Source: Ailurus styani (lineage: Eukaryota; Chordata; Mammalia; Carnivora; Ailuridae). Taken from it: 64,000 bases of DNA. The DNA is taken from NCBI GenBank assembly GCA_002007465.1, contig LNAC01000349.1, forward strand, positions 1,734,726 to 1,798,725, read 5' to 3'. The translations under genes and the position numbers were made by a program. The notes under the pieces are model-generated. The model was not told the DNA's origin and ran no database searches. It saw nothing but the letters and a program-made list of their open reading frames with translations. The number at the start of each line of letters is the position of its first letter. Position 1 is the stretch's first letter. Of this stretch, positions 33,001 through 45,000 are shown piece after piece.

Positions 33001-36000
33001 AACCAAAGCTCAGAGCTGGGGTCATTGAGGGAAGCCAGTTCAGGATTCCAACAATAGCTACCTTTTAGGCTCTCGATTTCCTCTCCCATTTAACCTATGG
33101 AAGGAAGGGTGAACTGCCTGCATTTCTGTGAATATGAAGTGTCCCACCGCAACGGACACCTTTAAAGTAATACTGAGCAAAGCAATCTCCTTCACTTTTC
33201 TCTGTCCTCTGCTCCCGGTGTCTCCTTCCCCGGCTTCTGGGGCGGCCATGCGTGGGCGGGGCCTGCAGGGAAAGCTATGGGGAGTATCTGGGTCCCGACT
33301 CAGGAGATCCTCCAGGCCAGTGATTCTCAACCATTCCCATACTTGCAAAATGTCCTATAGAACTTTTCAAGATACAATTGTTTAAATCCTATTTTTAGAT
33401 TCTGGTTTAACTGTTGCTGGGCACCAGGATTTTATAAAGGCTGTAGGTGATTCTAATGTGCAGCCAGGGTTGATAACCACTGCATTGAGCAATGTTTCCC
33501 AAATTTACAGGGTTGCTTAAAAAAAAAAATCATAGAATACATCCTAAAAACATAGGTTCCCAAGCTGCCCTTTTGTGGATTCTGATTCAGTAAATTTGGG
33601 ATAGAATCTCTATGTTTACTGAGCACAGTGTTTGCTGTGAGGAAACACTACTCCACCAAGCTTCTTGAGATTGGCATTAATCTGCCCCTCATGGCGTTTC
33701 CCTCAGCTCTGGCTCCCCTTGGTTTCCCAAACTTGATGCCCCTTTCTCTTTGCCCCATTGGGATTTGTGATCTAAGACCAGATTGCCTCAGGGTGCCTGG
33801 GTGGCTCAGTGGGTTAAGGCCTCTGCCTTCGGCTCAGGTCCTGATCTCAGGGTCCTGGGATCGAGCCCCACATCGGTTTCTCTGCTCGGCATGAAGCCTG
33901 CTTCCTTCTCTCTCTGCCTGCCTCTCTGCCTACTTATAATCTCTCTTCTGTCAAATAAATAAATAAAATCTTAAAAAAAAATAAGGCCAGATTGTCTTTT
34001 AGGTACTGACTTTGGAATGCTGCCTCTGCAATGTGCTCTCAGATCCATGGCCCACACACCAAGACAGGCTCATCTTAGGGCACCCCATCTCCAGTGCTGT
34101 TTATATCCACAGAGGGCCATGAACCTGGGCCATCTGGAGAAGGAGGGCGAGCTGTCCAGTGTGGCTGTGGAAATGGGCATTGTCCCATGGAGGCGATCAT
34201 TTTGGTTTTGTCTGATGCGTGTGAGGGGGCTTATTATCCAGATGATCAAGTTTATTCTGTAAGCCAGCTATTTAACAATTGCCTGTGTCTTAGAAATGGA
34301 TGGCTATCCTTACAAAGCCAGGCCAGGCGCAGTTAGGTGTTGAGAGCTACCGTAGGGGTTTTAGGAAGATAAATATAGGATGCTTCTTGATTGAGGCAGG
34401 TTGGATAGTATTTTGAGACAGTTTCTCTTGGCTTCAATGGCTACTGTGTGCTTTCCCTGGCTATGCTGACTTAGTTTTGACTTCTAGCAACTTCTAGGAT
34501 TTCTAGTTTCTAAATAGCCTCTTCCCGCTCTTCCACTTGTCTCTGGAATTGTGTTGGCTTCTTGCCTTCCTACACTGACAAGAGACTTGGTCCTGGGCAG
34601 TGACAGACTAGGGATCCGCTGGTAGGACTGAGTTCATTTTGTAGTGTTTCTGCTGCCTAGGCTTCTTATCAAGAACCACCTCTTCTGGGTCCTTGACCTC
34701 CGTCTCCCAGTTACCATCTTTCCTGACCTTCCTGAACATGATCCTAAGACTAGCCTGTTCTTTCTTGTTTCAGTTTTTTTAAGATATAATTTTAAATTCA
34801 CCCCATCTGGTATACATTTTGTATTTGGTTCCTACCAACTGACCTTTCTTCTCAAACCCAGTGTGACTTTCCATTCTAGACTTTGGCTTCACACTCATTG
34901 TCTTTCCTCTAATCTGAATGGTACTTGTTTTTTTCATATGACCTGACTCCGATTTAAGTTTCTTTTGACCTTTGGCATCATTCCAATATGCCATGGGGTT
35001 TCTGCACTGCTCCCCCAAACTTTCTCCAACATCTCTATTTCCTCAAACCACCCTGACCACATCTCAACTTTTTTTTTCTTAGGGATTACCCAAGTCTGTT
35101 AATTCGAAGAGGGCTTATGAACTGTTCTTTCTCTGCTGGGTATGGATGGCAAGGAGGAGTCTTTTTGTCTTCCAACCACCTGAGTCTTTTGCATTGAGGA
35201 TTTCCTAAGCTGTCCTAAGGGTTAAGTGGGTTAATATGTAAAGGACATATAAGACTGCCTGGCTCTCACTAAGTATTTGCTTTCATATTATTATTATTAC
35301 TATTACTATTATTATTAGGCCAATCTCATATCAACGTTTGATCTTGCCCTGTATCTTAAGCCTGTCTTCTGCCACGCCTCTGGAACAAGTATTGAACTTA
35401 ACGCATCTGGCAGAAGTGCTTTGCCCTCGAAGCTGCCCACTGGGTGCTCGGACACTACAAACTGGAGTCTGTTCCTTGCTCCCAGGCCCTGAATTCTCCC
35501 TCCTCCCCACCCTGTCTTCTCCTATGCTGAGTTCACGAAGGAAGCTCTCTCCCCGCTATGTCTTTCTCCTGCCTTTGGGACAGCTCACCGTCACAGGTCA
35601 TGGCTGTGCAGACCCAGTTTCCGCAGGCACAGACGCAACGGTTACAGTCCACCTCAGTCTCCGCTCCGTCTGCGTACGTCTCATCCTCCAGGGCACACTC
35701 TGTGGGGACCGGAAATGAAGGGGCAACGGTTTAGGGTGAAAGTGGAACAGGACATGCTGGCTGTTCTCTGTGTACTTTATAACCATTTCCCCAGACAAGA
35801 CCTGCTTTTGCTTATCCTTCAGAGGCGCCATAGCTGGGTAAATGACGCCATCGATCCAAAGATTTTTGGACCCTAAATTCAGCATGTATTTGATGGGCTA
35901 GGGCCCAGTCTAAAATTGTGGAAGGGAATTTTCTTAGCAAGCTCTGGAAAATTCCATCAAGTCTCTCTCTCTTGGCCCTCCCCAAAAGCCCCCATTCCCT

Positions 36001-39000
36001 ACAGCTTCATATTTCTTAGGTGAAGCATACTCTTCTCTGGAGGATTGAAGGTCGGGTTGAGGCACTTGAGGAACTCTTGGAAGCTGAGTTTCCAGTCAGC
36101 ATTTTCATCAGACAGTTCAATGAGAGCATCAACACAGAGTCCTCTGGAACAAAACACAGGAGAAATGTGTCAGCAAGACCTCAGCTTCTCTCCCAAAGAA
36201 AGGAACTAAATATCAGGATCACATACACCCGGGGCCTCCAGAGGAGGCCAAGGGGGCGACTGTAATTGAAGAACTTTCTGCACTGCCTTCCCACAAGCAT
36301 CACCCATTCTGACTCCTGTGAACATCTGACATTTACTTTGTTATACTTGATGTCACATCATTCACACTGTTCAAATGTTCTCCCCAAGAAGACTAAAGTT
36401 TCCTGAATGGTTTTGTCCACTTTGACTGACAAATGTTCTCACTGCCCATACAGGACCTTCCATGAGCAATGGACTTTCCCCACGGTATTGGTTAGGTCAA
36501 CCAAACTAGGGAAATCAAAACAGAAGGGAGATGAATAGATGATAGGAATGGAATGTGTGACCGAGTTCAAGCAGTCATTGTCATTATCACTGCTCTAGAG
36601 AGATAAAGGTATGTTCAGAAAAGTTTTATGGAACTCCAGTTCCCTCATGTACCCCTGGGCCTGGATTTGAGCCCTGGTTCAATCACTTCCAACCCAAATG
36701 GCCTTGAGCTAGCTCTTCAACTTTTCTGAGCCTGTTTTCTCATCTGTAAAATGAGGACAGGGAGCCCTCCTTCACTGGGATGTTAGGAAGATCAAACACT
36801 GAACTTGTAAAATATTATCTAATTTCAAGTTATCAAAAACTGGAAGATTTTCAGATATTATACTGTAAGTTCATGGACTGCTGAGGAAGAATCATTCTAG
36901 AATCTTGTCTTTATGCTTTCGATTTCTTCTGCTGTTCCTATTTTTAATTCTTGCTGATGTACTGGAACCACACTGGAAGTTTCTTAGGGGTTAATTTTGA
37001 TTAATATTTACTCTGGGATAATGTCAGAAAAGGACAGGGACATGCTCTCATTTGTGACAGGGTTCTCTATATGAAATCGCACCAATTATCTGAAAAGTCA
37101 GAACTATAGCTATTTGGGACTTGCAGTTAAATAATACAGTAATGTAATTCTTTTAGAAAATTAACCATTAAAACATTACCCATGGTACTCAAAAACACTT
37201 TTGCTCTAATGTGACCTTGATTAATTTATTTTAAGATTACATTCTATTGCTTGCAAGTTCTGGCCGAAAACAGTAACTATTTGATCAGATACCACGGGTG
37301 CTCAACACATTAGTTCATAATGTTCACAAAACAGACCAGGACAGAATTCCTATTTTGCTTTTTACTTTTCATTTGCACTGGTGGCTCCTTGCAGGTAGGA
37401 AAGGGCTCAAATTCCCTTTCCTATCCAGCCTTCGCCTCGTGGACCACCCCGAGCCCTCAACTCCACTCACCTAAGCAGCTTGTTGTTCTCCTGGTCTGCA
37501 TACGTGGTGATGTTGGTGGCAGTCTCATTCTGCTCCACAAATTTCAGTAATTCACTGGAGTCCAAGCGAGAATCACCATTATCAACGTTCTAGAAAGGGG
37601 ATGAAGAGCTCTTTCAGGAACATTTTGTAGAACTATCTCCCACTCAGCTTGACCCACCTTTGGTTCATTTTGCTCATTACAACCCTACCCTGGCCTCAGA
37701 GCTCCAGCAACACAGGCTTGAAGATGTGAGATGGCACCTGCACCCTAAGATGAGAGGATGAAAGTGTGTAGGCAAAGGCCACCAAGGGTCTTTCAAACCC
37801 AGACCCTGTTCAGAAGGGCAGCTGGGACATAGGCCTGTGCTTATCCAAGCAGCCTGGGGTGCTTGAGGGAGCTCTGCGGCCTCATCCCTGACACTGTCCT
37901 GCAGACATTCTCCATGGAACATCTGGGTTTCAGGTCAGCCACCATACCCTGTTCTCAAACCTCAGTGGACATGTAACAACAACGCTCTAAATGAGAATCT
38001 GTGGCAGAGCCCAGGATGTGTATTTCTAACAAGCTGCTTGGGAACGGCAATGCAGGTGACCCTCAGAGTTCACTCTAGGAGTTGCAAGACCACTTCTTGC
38101 TGCTTGATTTCCCTGGCATGTTCTCATGTTTAACATTCACACTGGTACCCCTAACCAAGCACTTCAGTGAGAAGTCACAAGTAAAGGCCCTGAATTGATA
38201 ACCTGGCGGTGCAAAGCCCCCCACCCCTCTGCTCTGGGCTGGGGTTCCCACTGAAGATGTGTGCAAGGTCTTTGACTTACGGAGTGCAGCTGACATCCCA
38301 CGAGCACAAGGTGAGGGTACAGTGAGCTCAGGCATTTTCCTCTCTTTGGCAAGATGCTAAATAAACCAAGAGCATAGCCATTTGGGACCATTCAACATGC
38401 CCAGGCCCCAAATGCAGGAGTACTGTGTCGAGGTCAAGGTCTTATCAAATTCTAAGTTGATACTGCTGCTCTCCTAAATAGTTCCAGTGGGGGATAAATG
38501 TATTTGAAAAATTCTTTCCCTAGGCTGCCTCGTCCTGCTGTCTTGGGAAATAATGAGCATTCCCATATTGCTTTCAAGGTGGCTCCCCAGATGGTGTAAG
38601 GGCTTCTGGAAGAAAAGTCTGTCCAGGCTCCCAGGTAGAAGGGACTCTCCTTCCATGACTGTCATATGTCACATGCGTTCTACTCTAAGGTTGTAAATCT
38701 TTTCATGGTATATATAATGCCAGGTATGTCTAAAACAAAGCATGCCAGCCCTTGCTGAATGCCTTTTCAACCTTCTTGTCCCCATTCCTAGCAAAAAGGT
38801 CTCAGATGTTCTCTAGCCCCTGTCTATCCACCCTGAGGAAACCGTCCTTCACCTTGTGAAGGCATGATCAACTAATGGAGAGAAATGAAGTAAGGTTGGC
38901 CAGGGGTAATTCTTAGCAGTGCAGAACATTCTTGAATCCAAATGTTCCCAGTGCTGGACAGACAAGCAGCCCTAACAGACCCCAACAGCATCATAGCCTG

Positions 39001-42000
39001 ATGAGAGGGTGAGCCTGATGATGGAGCTGCACAGCCATGGCTGCAGACCTGGGGCCACACAGCACCTGGGAGCACCAAGAACCTGCCACTATGGCCCAGG
39101 CAGCTCCCAAAAGGCATCACTAAATGCCCACACTGCACATCCAGTAGGGCCAGAATCCAGGCCTGGAGCTGGGGGCAGAGCCAGCCAGCCAGCATGCTCA
39201 TCTCAGCAGGGCCCAAGCAGGCCTCCCCAGGCCAGCTCTGTATGTGGATCCACAGGAAAACAGAGGTCTGGTACTTGCCCCAGAAATAGCCTGGGGGCTG
39301 CCTGGGGGCCTGCCTCGGAGGCCGTGATCTTGGACCATGAACCAACCTAATTCACTCGGCCTCTGTTCAGCCAAGCAGTGACAGAAGGCACAGTACCTCT
39401 GTATGCTTGCCTCTCCCAGCTCTATGTATACTTGATGTAGCCTTTTCTTCTGTGTAACTTTGGGGTTGTAGGAAGGCAGAAAGCTGTGTGTTACAAAACC
39501 CAAGTTTGGGGCTTATTGCCAAGTTTGGAGACTGTTGAGGATGGACTAGGCCAGGCACTTGCTCACACACAGCTGCTGTGGTGATGGGGGACATGATACC
39601 AGGGTAAGGGAGGTAAGAAGTCTGGCTTCAACTGTGGCCCTGGCCACCAGGGGTCTGCCACCAGGAGTCCAACATGCGTCTATGACGTGGCCATGATAGG
39701 CTCTCTCTTCCTGGGTCTCTTACATTTTCTACCAGAGAAATCATGAAGTGAGAGTCTGGTTTTGGTCTTATCCAAATTCTGATTAGATTTTCTTTTCAAC
39801 GAATTGTGATATAAGAATACCAGCTGGGCTGGAGGGCAGTTCCTGGTTCAGAAACAGTTTCTGTGAGATACCAGCTCTCTCACCAACAGGCAGTTATGTG
39901 CCTAGTGGAAGGAATCTTCCTTTGAAGACTGCACCACACAGGACTCTAGTAATCATCAAAAACTAGATAGTGAAACCTCTATCTTCTCAGAGGACACTGC
40001 CAGAGGGTCTGGGAAAAGCAAGTGTTGTTGTGTGTGTCAGTCATGACCAAGCTTTCGTGGTCAGGGATGAGAATGCCCTAGAGGAAGCTACTTTCTCAAG
40101 GGATTTCCAATGGGAGCCTATTGGAGAAGTTACCCCAGAGTAGGTGGAGAGGTGATGGGGGTGGGGGTGTGGGGCCCAGGTACTCAGGAATCAAATTAAT
40201 AGCAGGTGCCATTGATGTCTGAAGCGGGGTGCCACCAAGGGGCCACTAGGAATGACTACAAGGTCCCAAGAAGCCCCTTGGGAAGAGGATTCTGGGTCTC
40301 CTGGGTCTTAGCGGCCACGGCCAAGTCACTGCATGCAACGACCAGGCAGGTGCTGCTCACTCGGCTTCTGAAAAATCATTTTCCTCAAGTTACTTTCTGC
40401 TCCTGTGTGACTCTCCTGTCTCTGCACGATCATGTGTTTCTCTGGAGATGAGGAACCACCCTCTGCCTCAAGGGCCCTGTAATGTTGGGGGATTGAGACA
40501 GAGGATAGACTGAGAAGGGCTGTGCCTTCTCAACCAGGTGTGATCTCAAACCCTTGGAACCCAGAGAGACATACTTTCTGCCATGGGAGAGACAACTCGC
40601 TGAAGACAGGAACACAAGCGAAGTCTTAAAAGACCAAATACACAATCCAGTATTTCTCCATCTGTGGGGTCTATAAAGTCAGGAAGAGGAATCCCCAGAC
40701 TAGGCTGGTTTTGACCACATGTGGCCACAGAACCATCAAGAAATCCCTCATGTGTCTGGGGTTGGTTCTGAGTTCAGGGTGGTTATGGCCACAGAGAACA
40801 GGCCCTGGAGACACATGAGAACATGTCCATCTGAGGGCATCTACCTAGAGGTGTGTGCTTGTAAGTAAAGGGGGCTTTTTGCTTAGGTAGCAATGTGGGT
40901 ATGTGAGTACGTGTCTGTGAAGAGGCTCTGTCTCTGTGGGGTGTGCCTCTCCGTATGTGGGATGTGTGCATGTGGTGTGTATGCTTCTGCTTGTGGTATT
41001 TTTATTTCTGGGTGTGATGTACATATGTGTGTGTCTGTGTTCCTGTCAATCAGCTGAAGGGTGTCCTTAACTGGTTCTTCTAACAATGTCTCAGGCTCTG
41101 AAAAATCTCCAAGCCATGGGAACCCTACTCATCGCTAACTATTTCTGACCTTTTTAGGCAGCATCTCTCCTGTCCCCCATTGGAACAACCTGTCTCTTAA
41201 ACTAAGTGATGGGACAAGTGATATGTAGGTTCATGAAGAATCCTGGACCCATGGAATGCCAGTCCATGGACTCTTCTCAGATGATGAGGAGCTCTACAGG
41301 CCAGGGATGATCAAGTTAATGACTTAGAGAAATGTCAACTTGGGTGGGAAATGTCTGGGTCTGGGTGAGATCAGAAGGCATACTGTATCAACAGCCAGCT
41401 CTGTGAGGTAGAGGGTAGGGGGATACAGCTCAGCCATATACATGTGCATTAGATCCCAAAGCCTCTACTGCTGGAATCCCACTGATCAAACCGGTCAGGA
41501 AGCAACTGTCATAGTTTCATAGGATGATGGGAAGATGTGATCAGGCAATGGGACTGGAAGTCTCCCTTTGTCTGGAGCTGAAGAGTCTTTGACCCCAACT
41601 CTGGATTACCTTAAAGTACTTGTCTAGGATTTCACTGTAGTTGCTGCCTTTAGAGAACCAGCCATCTGGAATAATCTCTGCTTCCAGCCACTGGATGATG
41701 CGACGCCGGAGCTCATCGCGGTTGGACTGATAGCAAACGACTGTAGGAAAGGGGAGGGAGGTCAGCTGAGCCAGTGAGGACCCCAATGTCACCCAGCTTC
41801 CACTACATGGGAGGTTCCATGCCTGGGGCTCTGCATGAGACATTTCCTTGAAGTTTCATAGCACTCCAGGGACACAGAATTATCACATACATTTTGTAGT
41901 TGTTAACCCAGGGTAGACAACTGGAAAGTGACTAAACCAGGGTTCAAGCTTAAGTTTCTAAAAAAACTTATAAGAATTGAAAATATTGAAACAGAGAGAC

Positions 42001-45000
42001 TATGTTGCTTAAGTGAGAAAAACATTGGCAAAAAAAATAAAGGGCATTTTCATTAACTTTAGGAAGCTGAGGGGGAAAAATCAATCAATCAATAAACAGC
42101 TCTCTTTGCTCAAAGATGAGCTGAAATAATAAGAGAATGAGGAGCACATTAAAATTTTTCATGCCACCAGATTTTAAATTCTCTCTCTATAGCTTTTTCC
42201 TCTTACCGACTGGGCCTATCAAAACTCTTCCACTTAGAATCTTACACTGTCTGCATTATCCTTTGTTCTAAACCACAGAAAACAAGGTCAAGAAAGGGCC
42301 ATGCTGAAACCCTGCTCTGGACAGCTGTTGCAAGACACATGGCAACAACAGGTGGGACAGAGAGTTGGGTAGATGGGGGACAGGGGAGGGAGGGCCTCAG
42401 CAAAAGGAAATTCCTGGAAGACACACACTGGAGGGTGCTAAGGGCCCCTGAGCCAGGGGAATGGATATCTGGGCTGCCACTTCCAAGCTGGGTAATACAG
42501 GGAAATTCACTTAACCTCTCTGAGCCTCGATTTCCTCATCTATGAGGTCATTACAATAAGGTCTACCTCACAATATTATTGTAAAGATCTAAGGAAAAGC
42601 ATATGCTAAAGGTTCTGTAATTATAATGATGAAATTTTAATTTCAATTCATAGAAAACCACGGAAAAAGTCCTACTGGCATTTCCAATTATCTCCTTTCA
42701 AAAAAAATTGTGGCTTCTGATTCTGTGCCTTCTGTGACATCAACCTATGTTACAGAGCATTGAAGGAAAGATTCAGGGACTTTCCTGTCCTTTTAATGCA
42801 ACCACTACTCAGCAAAAATGGAAAACACAGCCAACATTCTGACCCAACCAGCCACTTCAAATGTCAAGCACCAAAAAAAAAAAAAAAAAAAAAGGCAGTT
42901 TTGTAGCTTTTCTGAGCTGAGCTGAGGAGTGACCAGTTCTGGGTCACAAGTTCTGACACACAGATCTTGTGAACTTCAGTAGGGAATGTGAAACACAAAA
43001 TTCCATCACAAAAAGAATTTCTTCCTAAAAGGCGCCCTGGAGAAAAAACAGGCTCTTACCTGGGCTGGCAGATGGACTTACAGATTTCTTCTCTGCAAAA
43101 CAAAATGCATTAGGCCAAGTGAGGACCAAAGAACATTTCTGTGTATCGCTTGGATTAAAATCATCCCACGTTAAGGGGACCACTTACAACCTTTTCATTA
43201 TTTTGTCCTGGTTCCCTGTCTCCTTTCCTTCTTCTAGGGCCTAAGTATGGAGATCTTTTCTTCCCTGCTTTATTTCACCTTTTTGGGCCACTGAGTTGCC
43301 CTCCTGGTCTCATACCTCCTCCTTTTATGTTGAGGGGTGGGGATGGGTTGCTGGGACTTTGAGAATTCCTATGGAATCATTACAGAGAAGGAAGCGGAGT
43401 GGAGACCCACATGGGGAAACAGTTTCTTATTTCACCAGAGCAGTTCAAGGCTGAAAGGCGCTGAGTCGGGGTGTGGCTTGGAAGGGAGCTTGTGTCTGAT
43501 TAGCAACGAGCTTGGGACACCCTCCCTCTTATCCTAATGACAATGGTTTGAGTACAAAATAGAGGAAATATATATACCAGGGCTGAGAGGTGCCCAAATT
43601 TAAAAAGTGAAATTCGGGGTGTCCGGATGGCTCAGTTAAGCATCCGAGTCTTGGTTTTGGCTCAGGTCATGATCTCACAGTCATGAGATCGAGCCCCGAG
43701 TCGGGCTCTGTGCTCAGCACGAGGTCTGCTTGATCTTCCCTCTCTCCCTTTCCCTTTGCCCCCACCTCACTGCACTTTCTCTCTAAAATAAATAAAGAAA
43801 TCTTTAAAAAAATAAATAAAAAGCGAAAATCACCTGCTTTTTAAAAAGGTGTAGAGTTCATTTAAACACTTCCTTATTACTGTTGATTATTGATGTGGTT
43901 CCCTAGCCACCGCAGACTCTACTGGAAGCTCCCTTGGGAGGCTGATACAGGAAACCCTGAGCAAAGCCACCATCCAGGGCAAAGCCAGCAGGCTCATGAG
44001 TGCAAGAGGATGGATCTCCGATTAGCAGGTAGTGTCCATGGCTGTGGGTGCTGTGGCCCAGGGAGAGCAGTGTGGGAAGACAGGCCACACTGCTTCGCCC
44101 CCTGGCTCCTCTGGCTGGAGCTGGGAGATGGTGGTAACAGCACTCCTTACCTTTGCAGTGTCCATCGTAATCCACCTGAATCTTGGATCCAGTGAGGCAG
44201 GCATCTCGATGTAGCTCACAGTGGTTGAGGTAGGTCTTGCCATTGCTGCCACACACAGGCCTCTTGTGAGGTTTGCATTGCTGAAACAGACCAAGGAGGT
44301 CTGTGCAGGCAGGGAGCCAACCCATGCACACAAGCACGCACATGCACACATGTGCAGCTTGTGGGTACACCCTGGCAGCCTCCGCTCTGGCCATCAGTGA
44401 CTCTACCCTGCTCAGTGTTGGAGGCACCCCCCCATTTTGCAGCCCTGCATGGCCCCCTGTGCTGATTCCGGTTCAGGGCCATCTCTTCACAGTGAGGGAA
44501 TAGATGACCCTGACCCTTTTGAATCAGCAGGAAGGGCATTTTATTAGAAGCCAGGAATCTGGACGCTCTGTCACTTTGGGGAAAGTCACTTGATGTCTTT
44601 GGATGATCTCTGATCCCTTAAAACACCAACATCCTATGACACAAGAGCCAGAGCTGAGAGTGGGGGATGTGGAGACTGATAGGCAGGCACACAGAGAGTT
44701 GTGTGCACAGACACACACCCTCACACACACACCAGTGCTTCAGTTCTTCTGGGGCTAACTAGAAGGATCTTTGCTTTCTCGCTTTGTGTAGTATTTGGGG
44801 GCCATTTTGTTTTCCTCCTGATCTTGCAAGGGCTGTTGTGAGGCAAGACTGGGGATGCTGGGTCCCTGTGAAGTCCTGCAGAGAATCGTTATGGAGAGAG
44901 AAATGGACTAAAGTTCACTTGGCAACTTGGCTCTACGTTGGCTATTTAAAGGGTCATGGTCACAGGCAAGCTCCGTTTCTTTATACTTTCGTGGATTTTG

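Larger units (their letters stand above)
32991..35588 (-). other. FSTL1: FSTL1 intron 9
   Basis: Holds two hAT-type relics (33311-33485, 33486-33640), a young CAN SINE (33791-33981) and an ATT-repeat (35286-35317). No exon-like sequence recognised in the rest. Confidence 0.85.
37590..41609 (-). other. FSTL1: FSTL1 intron 6
   Basis: About 4.0 kb without CAN SINEs, which is unusual beside its neighbours. Contains a hAT-type relic at about 37945-38090 and a GT-rich degenerate tract (about 40850-41050). Long overlapping frames at 38872-39350 on both strands have no recognisable homology and no splice or start context. Confidence 0.8.

Noticed and set aside
36220..36265. CTCF-like motif ('ggccaagggggcgac')
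   Set aside because: The spacing does not fit the CTCF core consensus on alignment by eye.
38872..39350. Overlapping open frames of 157 codons (minus) and 113 codons (plus) in FSTL1 intron 6
   Set aside because: No recognisable domain, GC-rich local composition explains the lack of stops, no splice or promoter context, and both strands are equally open.
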